Of a stretch of DNA of 18,922 bases, positions 6,933 through 12,124 are shown one piece after another. Origin of the DNA: Minisyncoccota bacterium. GTDB taxonomy: Bacteria > Patescibacteriota > Minisyncoccia > Minisyncoccales > PEYH01. How positions within the stretch are numbered: the first letter of the stretch is position 1; each line of letters opens with the position of its first letter. The stretch covers positions 1-18,922 of the forward strand of contig JAQTNP010000009.1 of NCBI GenBank assembly GCA_028713795.1, read 5' to 3'. Position numbers and translations under genes: made by a program. The notes beneath the pieces are model-generated. The model saw nothing but the letters and a program-made list of their open reading frames with translations, did no database searches and had not been told where the DNA came from.

Positions 6933-6961
6933 AGTATACTCTCCATTATATTTTCTGTCAA
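6933..6961 (-). promoter_or_regulatory. Promoter of the RRM gene
   Basis: The - strand reads TTGACA (6956-6961), 17 bp, TATACT (6933-6938). It lies back to back with the + strand promoter of the 37-aa peptide; the two -35 boxes form an inverted repeat (GTCAAT 6957-6962, ATTGAC 6971-6976). Confidence 0.85.
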
Positions 6962-6971
6962 TGCCAAGGTA

Positions 6972-7000
6972 TTGACGAAAAAAATGATATGTAATAGTAT
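6972..7000 (+). promoter_or_regulatory. Promoter of the 37-aa peptide cassette
   Basis: TTGACG (6972-6977), 17 bp, TAGTAT (6995-7000). Predicted start near 7007. The bases before the -35 box (CAAGGTATTGAC) recur at the promoter at 10819-10824 on the other strand. Confidence 0.8.
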
Positions 7001-7011
7001 GAAAATAATCT

Positions 7012-7071
7012 AGGGAGTGAGCACTGAGAGCTCGCTTCACGGCTCTTTCCTCCCTTACCAAAACAAGGAGG
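7012..7071 (+). promoter_or_regulatory. Leader that can hide the SD
   Basis: CCTCCCTT (7049-7056) can pair with the SD AAGGAGG (7065-7071), with one bulge, closing an 8-nt loop and blocking ribosome binding. The same bases can instead pair with AGGGAG (7012-7017), which encloses a second small hairpin (7016-7037) and frees the SD. The two folds exclude each other, as in translational switches. Folding only; no ligand or factor is known. Confidence 0.5.
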
Positions 7072-7077
7072 TAGCGG

Positions 7078-7191
7078 ATGTATCAAGGAACGAAGTTCTC
7101 GATGTCCATGAACTTCTTCGAGACGGACTCCGAAGACGACACGGAGACCCAGGACCGCGACCGTATCCTGGTTATAAACAACCCGGTGTAG
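7078..7191 (+). CDS. Orphan 37-aa acidic peptide
   Basis: Not recognised. A near-perfect SD (AAGGAGG, ending 6 nt before the ATG) and a 17-bp-spaced promoter support translation of this short frame. The peptide begins with a Met/Phe/Ser stretch (FSMSMNFF), continues with an acidic centre (ETDSEDDTETQDRDR) and ends hydrophobic (ILVINNPV). It has no signal peptide or membrane segment. Base composition is richer in G+C than the flanking RRM gene and uvrA. Directly after the stop comes a three-way-junction RNA and then a terminator, all in one predicted transcript of about 330 nt. It could be a bona fide micro-protein or a leader-type frame on a mainly structural RNA. Confidence 0.6.
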   Translation: MYQGTKFSMSMNFFETDSEDDTETQDRDRILVINNPV

Positions 7192-7193
7192 CA

Positions 7194-7273
7194 AAACATA
7201 GGCTATCATCCTAGAACGGGCTAGGATGTGGTGCTGAAACTAGAAGCATCAAACCTATGTTTAAAAGCAGCCC
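7194..7273 (+). ncRNA. Three-way-junction RNA with possible pseudoknot
   Basis: A compact fold in the 3' part of the cassette transcript. Closing helix AAACATAGG (7194-7202) with CCTATGTTT (7254-7262); arm 2 CATCCTAG (7207-7214) with CTAGGATG (7221-7228), loop AACGGG; arm 3 GGTGCT (7230-7235) with AGCATC (7245-7250), loop of 9 nt. The GGG of loop 2 can pair with CCC at 7271-7273, making a pseudoknot. Three perfect helices around one junction are unlikely by chance. It matches no riboswitch or ribozyme class I recognise. Confidence 0.6.
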
Positions 7274-7293
7274 ATGCGCTAAGGTAAGGGAGA

Positions 7294-7332
7294 ACGGCAC
7301 GACACGTATCAGCGTCGCGCCGTTTTCCTTTT
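7294..7332 (+). terminator. Intrinsic terminator of the 37-aa cassette
   Basis: ACGGC (7294-7298) and CGAC pair with GTCG and GCCGT (7319-7323) around a 10-nt loop; the U-tract TTTTCCTTTTT follows. The tract touches the stop codon of the converging uvrA. Confidence 0.88.
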
Positions 7333-10223
7333 TACAAACATTTCCCAGTCCAAGTGCTGGCTTTTTTTAATTGCTTTGGAGTTCCCTGAAATACAATCTT
7401 TCCTCCTTTGTCTCCTCCTTCCGGACCCATTTCTACAATCCAATCGGCTTCTTCTAAAACCTCTGGGTTGTGCTCTATCACAACAATTGTATTTCCTTTT
7501 TCTACTAATCTCCTTAAAATATTTAAAAGTTTTGATACATCATCAAAATGTAGCCCTACCGTAGGCTCATCTAGAATATATATTGTTTTCCCTGTATCTC
7601 TTCTAGCTAATTCATTGGCTAATTTAATTCTTTCTGCTTCACCTCCAGATAAATCAGTAGAACTCTGACCCAATCTAAGATATCCCAAGCCAATATCAAC
7701 CATCAATTGCATTCTGCTTTTTATCTGAGGGATATTGGAAAAAAATGTTTTAACTTCTTCTATGCTCATATCCAGAACCTGGGCAATATTCTTGTTGTTA
7801 TACTCCACTTTCAATACTTCAGGAGTAAATCTTTTTCCATGGCAAGTTTCGCATTCAACATATATGTCAGGAAGAAAATACATTTCTACTTTCTTCAAGC
7901 CTTCTCCATTACAAGCAGGGCATCTTCCTGATTTTGTATTGAAACTGAAATACGAAGGAGTATAGCCCCTTAATTTTGCCTGATAGGTCATAGCAAAAAG
8001 ATCCCTGATAGGACTGAATACTCCAGTATATGTTGCAGGATTAGATCTTGGAGTTCTCCCAATAGGCGTTTGGTCCACCACTATTATCTTGTTCAATTCC
8101 TTTTCTCCAATTAATTCAGAATATCCAGAAGTGGAAAGTTTCTTTTGCCTATTGATTTCTCTTAACAATGCTTTTCCTAAAGTATCAATAATCAAAGTGC
8201 TTTTTCCAGAACCGGAAACGCCGGCAATGCAGACAAATTTCTCCAAAGGAATCTTTAAATCAACATTCTTTAAGTTAAACTGATTAGCTCCCTTTAATGC
8301 AAGCCATTTGGTATCTTTGCTAATTTGTTTTTGAGGAAATTTTGTCTTCACCTGTAATTTCCCAGAAAGATACAGCCCTGTTAATGTTTTTGCCTTAAAA
8401 AGATTTTTGTAGTTCCCTTCAAAAACTACTTTTCCTCCAAACTTCCCTGCCCCAGGACCAATCTCTATAATCCAATCAGAATTCTCCATTACTTTCTGGT
8501 CATGCTCTACAACAATTACAGTATTCTGTTTCTCTACTAATTGCTTTAAGGCTTTTATCAGTTTTGCAATATCTCTTTGATGTAAGCCAATAGTTGGTTC
8601 ATCTAAAACATATACTACTCCTGATAATCCAGATCCTAATTGGCAAGCCAATCGTATTCTCTGGTTTTCTCCCACAGAAAGAGTTGTTGCTTCTCTGGCA
8701 AGATTGATATATTCCACCCCTACATCAATCAAGAAACTGAATCTTTTGATAATTTCCTTAATTAAGGGTTGGGCTATCTTTAAATCATGCTCGCTTAATA
8801 CTGAAGGCAGTTTCACAAAAAATGGAACCGCTTCTTCAATAGACATAGAGCATACATCATGTATATTCCTATCCTTTATCCTAATAGATAAGGCCTCTTC
8901 TCTTAATCTGGCCCCATTGCATTTAGGGCAGATGATCTCTGTCATGTATTTTGATATTTCTTCCCTGATGTAATCAGAATCAGTTTCGTGGAATAGTTTT
9001 TCCATTTTAGGAACAACTCCTTGGTAATCGGTCTTTCCTGATTTATCTCCATTAAGAACAATTTTCTGAATATCTTCGCTTAATTCTTTAAAGGGCACAT
9101 CTAAGGAAAAATCATATTCCTGGCTTACTTTTTCCAACTCCCATTGCATGCTGGGAACCCTCAAAGATCTTAAGGAAAATCTGCTTAAAGAAAACCAAGG
9201 TAGTATTGCTCCTTCATTTAAAGATAGTTCGGGATTAAGAATCAAAGACGGATCTACTTTCAATAGCTTGCCAAGACCTTGGCACATTGAACAAGCTCCA
9301 TAAGGGCTATTAAAAGAAAATATTCTTGGCTCAATGTCTGGAAACGAAATATCGCATTTAGTGCAAGTAAGTAATCTAGAAAATTGTTCTTCTTTGGCAA
9401 TCTTTCCTTGCTGATACACCACCATTATCCTTCCTCTTCCCATATCCAATCCTTTTTTTACTGATTCAAGAATTCTTTCTTTTTCTTCTTTAAAAAGTCG
9501 TTTAATCTTTTCTTTTCTATTGGATAAGGCTTCTTTTTCTTTTTTGCTCTGGGGGTTTTTCTCTTCTTGTTTTGAAAAACCAGACAAAGAAAACCTGTCT
9601 ATTAAAACATCTATGCTATGCATCTTTTGCTTATCCAGATTTTTTTCTTTTGCCTCATCAGTAGAATACAAAATCCCATCTATTCTGACTTGAGGCCATC
9701 CTTCTCTGTAAATCTCTTCTAATACTCCTTTGTGTTCTCCCTTTTTTCCGCTTACAACAGGAGCAAATACAGTTACCCATCCTTTTTGAGCTACTTCGTA
9801 TACCTGGTCAGCTATCTGATGAGGTGTCTGGGAACTTACTAGTTTTCCGCATTTGGGACAATATGCTTTCCCGATGTGGGCAAACAAAAGACGCATGTAG
9901 TCATATATCTCTGTTAATGTTCCTACAGTAGATCTGGGATTTGAAGAAATTGTTTTTTGGTTTACCGCTATTGTCGGAGACAATCCTTCTATCCTATCTG
10001 CATCCGGTTTTTTCAATCCTCCCAAAAACTGCCTGGCATATGAGGATAGGCTTTCTAGATACCTTCTCTGTCCTTCGGCATAGATAGTATCAAAGGCTAG
10101 AGATGATTTGCCGGAACCAGAAAGACCACAAATTACTACTAATTTGTTTTTAGGAATTTTTAAATCAATATTCTTTAAATTGTTTACTCTTACCCCTTTG
10201 AGTTCTATATATTCTCCTTGCAT
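7332..10223 (-). CDS. uvrA: Excinuclease ABC subunit A
   Basis: Damage-sensing ATPase of nucleotide excision repair; a dimer loads UvrB onto lesions. The 963-aa product is full length. Order: Walker A GLSGSGKS (33-40); a zinc module (CPKC near 120); the UvrB-binding region; the second zinc segment CTKC...CSMC; the first ABC signature and Walker B (YVLDEPTIGLHQRD). Then come the second Walker A GVSGSGKST, zinc finger CPAC...CETC, signature LSGGEAER and Walker B YILDEPTVGLHFDD. The first signature reads LSVGENQ instead of the near-universal LSGGEAQ: the second glycine is valine. Its charged insert around residues 200-260 is Lys/Glu rich. A TATAAT box at 10248-10253 gives a leader of about 18 nt with no SD. 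uvrC-uvrB lie nearby but are transcribed the other way from their own start. Confidence 0.97.
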   Translation of the reverse strand: MQGEYIELKGVRVNNLKNIDLKIPKNKLVVICGLSGSGKSSLAFDTIYAEGQRRYLESLSSYARQFLGGLKKPDADRIEGLSPTIAVNQKTISSNPRSTVGTLTEIYDYMRLLFAHIGKAYCPKCGKLVSSQTPHQIADQVYEVAQKGWVTVFAPVVSGKKGEHKGVLEEIYREGWPQVRIDGILYSTDEAKEKNLDKQKMHSIDVLIDRFSLSGFSKQEEKNPQSKKEKEALSNRKEKIKRLFKEEKERILESVKKGLDMGRGRIMVVYQQGKIAKEEQFSRLLTCTKCDISFPDIEPRIFSFNSPYGACSMCQGLGKLLKVDPSLILNPELSLNEGAILPWFSLSRFSLRSLRVPSMQWELEKVSQEYDFSLDVPFKELSEDIQKIVLNGDKSGKTDYQGVVPKMEKLFHETDSDYIREEISKYMTEIICPKCNGARLREEALSIRIKDRNIHDVCSMSIEEAVPFFVKLPSVLSEHDLKIAQPLIKEIIKRFSFLIDVGVEYINLAREATTLSVGENQRIRLACQLGSGLSGVVYVLDEPTIGLHQRDIAKLIKALKQLVEKQNTVIVVEHDQKVMENSDWIIEIGPGAGKFGGKVVFEGNYKNLFKAKTLTGLYLSGKLQVKTKFPQKQISKDTKWLALKGANQFNLKNVDLKIPLEKFVCIAGVSGSGKSTLIIDTLGKALLREINRQKKLSTSGYSELIGEKELNKIIVVDQTPIGRTPRSNPATYTGVFSPIRDLFAMTYQAKLRGYTPSYFSFNTKSGRCPACNGEGLKKVEMYFLPDIYVECETCHGKRFTPEVLKVEYNNKNIAQVLDMSIEEVKTFFSNIPQIKSRMQLMVDIGLGYLRLGQSSTDLSGGEAERIKLANELARRDTGKTIYILDEPTVGLHFDDVSKLLNILRRLVEKGNTIVVIEHNPEVLEEADWIVEMGPEGGDKGGKIVFQGTPKQLKKASTWTGKCL

Positions 10224-10247
10224 ATGAGTATTTTAATCAAGAAGAAT

Positions 10248-10276
10248 ATTATACACCAAAATACAAGAAATTAAAA
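10248..10276 (-). promoter_or_regulatory. Probable uvrA promoter
   Basis: A perfect TATAAT (complement of 10248-10253) lies 25 bp before the uvrA ATG. At 17 bp the -35 position (10271-10276) reads TTTTAA, a weak match that coincides with the stop codon of the 59-aa gene. No LexA-like box was recognised. Confidence 0.5.
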
Positions 10277-10450
10277 GAATACGAGGGCTCTCATATGAGA
10301 GCCCGCTTCGCCAATATGACTACCTACGTAGTACTTGTGGTAGACGAAGATAGTCGCCCAAACGAACAAAGCGCTTGCGATGAGTAGTACAACCATCAGA
10401 AGAAAACGCTTCTTCCGATCTACAGGAACACCCTCCCCCTGATGTCTCAT
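10271..10450 (-). CDS. Orphan 59-aa single-span membrane protein
   Basis: Not recognised. The peptide has a short polar N-terminus ending in a basic patch (DRKKR, 11-15), one membrane helix (about 16-37) and a polar, His- and Gly-containing tail, consistent with an inside-N, outside-C topology by the positive-inside rule. The ATG at 10450 is chosen because GGAGGTGA ends 5 nt upstream; an in-frame TTG five codons earlier would overlap that SD. The leader GAGGTGATTG-NN-ATG is nearly the same as that of the secreted 248-aa protein at 16307. The last codons form the hairpin at 10285-10304. No convincing promoter lies directly upstream; read-through of the structured RNA at 10500-10789 is one way it could be transcribed. 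G+C is higher than in uvrA. Confidence 0.6.
   Translation of the reverse strand: MRHQGEGVPVDRKKRFLLMVVLLIASALFVWATIFVYHKYYVGSHIGEAGSHMRALVFF
10285..10304 (-). terminator. Hairpin inside the 3' end of the 59-aa gene
   Basis: A perfect 20-bp palindrome (GGGCTCTCAT and its complement). On the - strand it is followed by TCGTATTCTTTTAATTT, a broken U-tract, so it is a probable but weak terminator. The stop codon falls in that tract. Confidence 0.6.
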
Positions 10451-10503
10451 GCCAATCACCTCCAATTATAGCCTATACTATTATTGGTATAAATCAAGGT
10501 TAT

Positions 10504-10550
10504 AAAAAACGAAAGCTCCCGAGAGAACCGCATGGTCCAATGGGAGCTAG
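10504..10550 (-). terminator. Terminator of the ~290-nt RNA
   Basis: AGCTCCC (10515-10521) pairs with GGGAGCT (10544-10550), with an inner ACC/GGT stem. On the - strand TTCG and then six T's follow (complement of 10504-10509). Confidence 0.82.
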
Positions 10551-10710
10551 GACGAGCAACCAGTAGGAGTCGACTGGTGCGATGTAGAAAAGATAGATAA
10601 TGTAGCGCTTTTGGAACCCGGACGATTGCGCAAGGCTCAACTAGGTTATGACAGCTAGAGTAGCTATCACTCATTCCTTTTGGAATGACCTTATCTATTT
10701 TCCTACCTGT

Positions 10711-10743
10711 CTGCAAACTCGTTTGAGTTGCAGACTTTTTTGA
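10711..10743 (+). terminator. Hairpin with + strand U6 tract
   Basis: GTCTGCA-ACTC (10711 on) pairs with GAGT-TGCAGAC (to 10737), then TTTTTT on the + strand. It would end a + strand transcript, although no convincing + promoter was found between 10450 and 10700. In the - strand RNA the same bases form an internal hairpin. Confidence 0.6.
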
Positions 10744-10795
10744 CGTGCTCGTGAAAGAGCTGGTGGAAAATGTAATAAATACACTCTCCATCTAT

Positions 10796-10824
10796 ATTAT
10801 ATATCTAAATTCTTCTAAAGTCAA
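10796..10824 (-). promoter_or_regulatory. Promoter of the ~290-nt RNA
   Basis: The - strand reads TTGACT (10819-10824), 17 bp, TATAAT (10796-10801). Predicted start near 10789. It shares the string CAAGGTATTGAC with the promoter at 6972. Confidence 0.85.
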
Positions 10825-10839
10825 TACCTTGAAAGATAA

Positions 10840-10861
10840 GCGGGACACATCGGTGTCCCGC
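10840..10861 (-). terminator. Hairpin after the 34-aa gene
   Basis: GCGGGACAC/GTGTCCCGC: a 9-bp stem with a 4-nt loop, followed on the - strand by TTATCTTTC. The U-tract is weak. Directly before it is AAGGAGGTGATG, an 11-base match to the usual 16S anti-SD followed at once by an ATG (10863). A 23-codon frame starts there, but the SD-ATG gap of about 2 nt makes translation doubtful. Confidence 0.55.
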
Positions 10862-10883
10862 ATCACCTCCTTGAGCCAATGGC

Positions 10884-10988
10884 TCAAAACCAACGAACAA
10901 ACCAGGACGAGTATAGCATCCCAGTCGCTACCATCCACATCAGGGCCCAAGTAGCCCACTCAAGTTTCTGGTTCAGCACCGAGTCCAT
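10884..10988 (-). CDS. Orphan 34-aa Trp-rich membrane peptide
   Basis: Not recognised. The frame starts at an ATG preceded by GGAGGGG with good spacing, itself downstream of a TTGTCT-17-TATACT promoter, so translation is well supported for so short a gene. After MDSVLNQKLE the peptide is hydrophobic to the end (about 11-31), with five tryptophans (11, 14, 18, 29, 33) and a C-terminal WFVRWF. One membrane-spanning or membrane-lying helix is expected. Size and composition resemble type I toxins and small membrane regulators, but no antitoxin RNA antisense to it was found, so this is only a possibility. The stop codon lies in a small hairpin (TTGAGCC/GGCTCAA). Composition is G+C-richer than uvrC. 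Confidence 0.6.
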   Translation of the reverse strand: MDSVLNQKLEWATWALMWMVATGMLYSSWFVRWF

Positions 10989-11012
10989 GTTAACCCCTCC
11001 TCAGTAATTAAT

Positions 11013-11041
11013 AGTATATTACTTTAATTTGCTTAAGACAA
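11013..11041 (-). promoter_or_regulatory. Promoter of the 34-aa gene
   Basis: The - strand reads TTGTCT (11036-11041), 17 bp, TATACT (11013-11018); predicted start near 11006, 18 nt before the ATG with the SD between them. The 49 bp on to uvrC hold a weak + strand candidate, TTGAAA (11049-11054), 17 bp, TACTTT (11072-11077), which would give uvrC a leader of about 6 nt. Confidence 0.8.
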
Positions 11042-11089
11042 TAATTCATTGAAATTATCAATACAAAATGCTACTTTTAACTAATCTCT

Positions 11090-12124
11090 ATGGAAAATAT
11101 CAAAGAAAAAATTAAAACTCTGCCCTCTTTGCCTGGGGTATATATATTCAAAGATATTCATGAACAGATTCTTTACATTGGAAAGGCAAAGAATATCAAA
11201 AAGAGGGTAAGTTCCCATTTTGCAAAACCAAAAGAATTTGGTTTTGATTTCATTTCTTTGATTTCAGACATTGAAACATTTGAATGCCAAAATGAAAAAG
11301 AGGCCCTATTATTAGAATCGGAGCTGATCAAGAAATTACAGCCAAAATACAATATTGAGTGGAAAGATGACAAAAACTATTTCTTTGTCGGAGTCACAAA
11401 GGAAATATTCCCAAGGATATTTATTACCCATCAAAAAGATAATATTAATACCTTTATCGGCCCTTTTGTAAAAGGAACGGAATTAAAATCTTTTTTAAAG
11501 AATTTAAGAAAGATTCTCCCCTATCGGTCTTGCAGAAATCTTCCTAAAAAACCTTGTTTGTATTACCAATTAGAGATGTGCTCTGCTCCTTGCATTAATT
11601 CAAGGAAAAAGAAACAATATCAAAGGATAATACAGATAATTAAAGCATTGCTAATGCTTTACAATAGCCAGGATTTAAGATTAGAATGCTATGATATCTC
11701 TAATCTTTCAGGAACTCTGGCTACCGGCTCAATGACAGTATTTGAAAAGAATAAAAAGAAAACAAAGGATTATAGAATGTTTAAAATCAAAAGGATAAAG
11801 GGCCAAAATGATGTTGGTTCTTTAAAAGAAATCATTTTAAGAAGATTGAAACATAAAGATTGGAAAAATCCTGATTTAATGCTTTTAGACGGAGGAAAGG
11901 GACAGTTAAAAGCAGCTAAGAAGATAGAAATTCCTGTATTAGCATTAGCTAAGTCAAAAAAAAGACCAGGAAAAATATTTTCTTTGTTTTCTAAGAATTT
12001 CATCTATGCTGATCAATTGCCAGAAAACATTAAAAATATATTTTTACAGATTAGAGACGAAGCCCACAGATTCGCAATCAGTTATCATAAAAAAAGGAGA
12101 ATTAAAAATCTTGATATAAAATGA
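11090..12124 (+). CDS. uvrC: Excinuclease ABC subunit C, minimal form
   Basis: Makes the two incisions in nucleotide excision repair. The N-terminal GIY-YIG nuclease (about 10-95: GVYIF...ILYIGKAKNIKKRV) performs the 3' cut. A Cys cluster follows (Cys148, 156, 164, 168), matching the four cysteines reported to bind a [4Fe-4S] cluster in UvrC. The C-terminal RNase H-like nuclease for the 5' cut starts near residue 198 (LECYDISNLSGT) and keeps its acidic and His residues: Asp202, Asp267 in LLDGGKGQ and His326 in RDEAH. The product is 344 aa instead of about 600: the central UVR domain, which normally binds UvrB, is essentially gone, and the C-terminal helix-hairpin-helix pair is absent. The frame is intact and overlaps uvrB by 4 nt, so this is reduction rather than a frameshift. 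No SD. Confidence 0.94.
   Translation: MENIKEKIKTLPSLPGVYIFKDIHEQILYIGKAKNIKKRVSSHFAKPKEFGFDFISLISDIETFECQNEKEALLLESELIKKLQPKYNIEWKDDKNYFFVGVTKEIFPRIFITHQKDNINTFIGPFVKGTELKSFLKNLRKILPYRSCRNLPKKPCLYYQLEMCSAPCINSRKKKQYQRIIQIIKALLMLYNSQDLRLECYDISNLSGTLATGSMTVFEKNKKKTKDYRMFKIKRIKGQNDVGSLKEIILRRLKHKDWKNPDLMLLDGGKGQLKAAKKIEIPVLALAKSKKRPGKIFSLFSKNFIYADQLPENIKNIFLQIRDEAHRFAISYHKKRRIKNLDIK

Larger units (their letters stand above)
10500..10789 (-). ncRNA. Structured ~290-nt RNA of unknown family
   Basis: Bounded by a near-consensus promoter (10796-10824) and a U6 terminator (10504-10550), both on the - strand. Main helices: 10711-10737 (GTCTGCA...TGCAGAC hairpin); a 16-bp helix with one bulge joining 10691-10706 (GTAGG...AGATAA) to 10582-10598 (TTATCTATC...CTAC). 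Inside it are CATTCC/GGAATG with an AAAA loop (10670-10685), a perfect 9-bp stem TGATAGCTA/TAGCTGTCA (10648-10668) and GCGC/GCGC pairing. Beyond it are ACCAGT/ACTGGT (10559-10578) and the terminator stem. The 111-codon frame across this region starts at the predicted transcription start with no SD and runs through the terminator, so coding is unlikely. It does not show tmRNA, RNase P, SRP or group I intron signatures. Confidence 0.6.

Noticed and set aside
6850..6967. N-terminal extension of the RRM protein
   Set aside because: The extension would be translated from within the promoter and 5' leader; the RRM fold begins normally at the ATG at 6850.
6958..7209. 83-codon - strand frame opposite the 37-aa gene
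   Set aside because: Antisense to a unit with promoter, SD and terminator on the + strand; no SD of its own.
10500..10789. tmRNA, RNase P RNA, SRP RNA or group I intron
   Set aside because: None of the conserved core motifs (tRNA-like CCA end, RNase P P4 strands, SRP tetraloop domain, intron P7 core) was found on either strand.
10456..10791. 111-codon - strand frame
   Set aside because: It starts at the predicted transcription start without an SD, runs through a strong U6 terminator and is Ser/Thr-rich without any domain. The stretch is better explained as structured RNA.
11090..12124. Frameshift as the cause of the short UvrC
   Set aside because: The reading frame is continuous from the GIY-YIG domain to the RNase H-like domain, with catalytic residues on both sides and a normal 4-nt overlap with uvrB.
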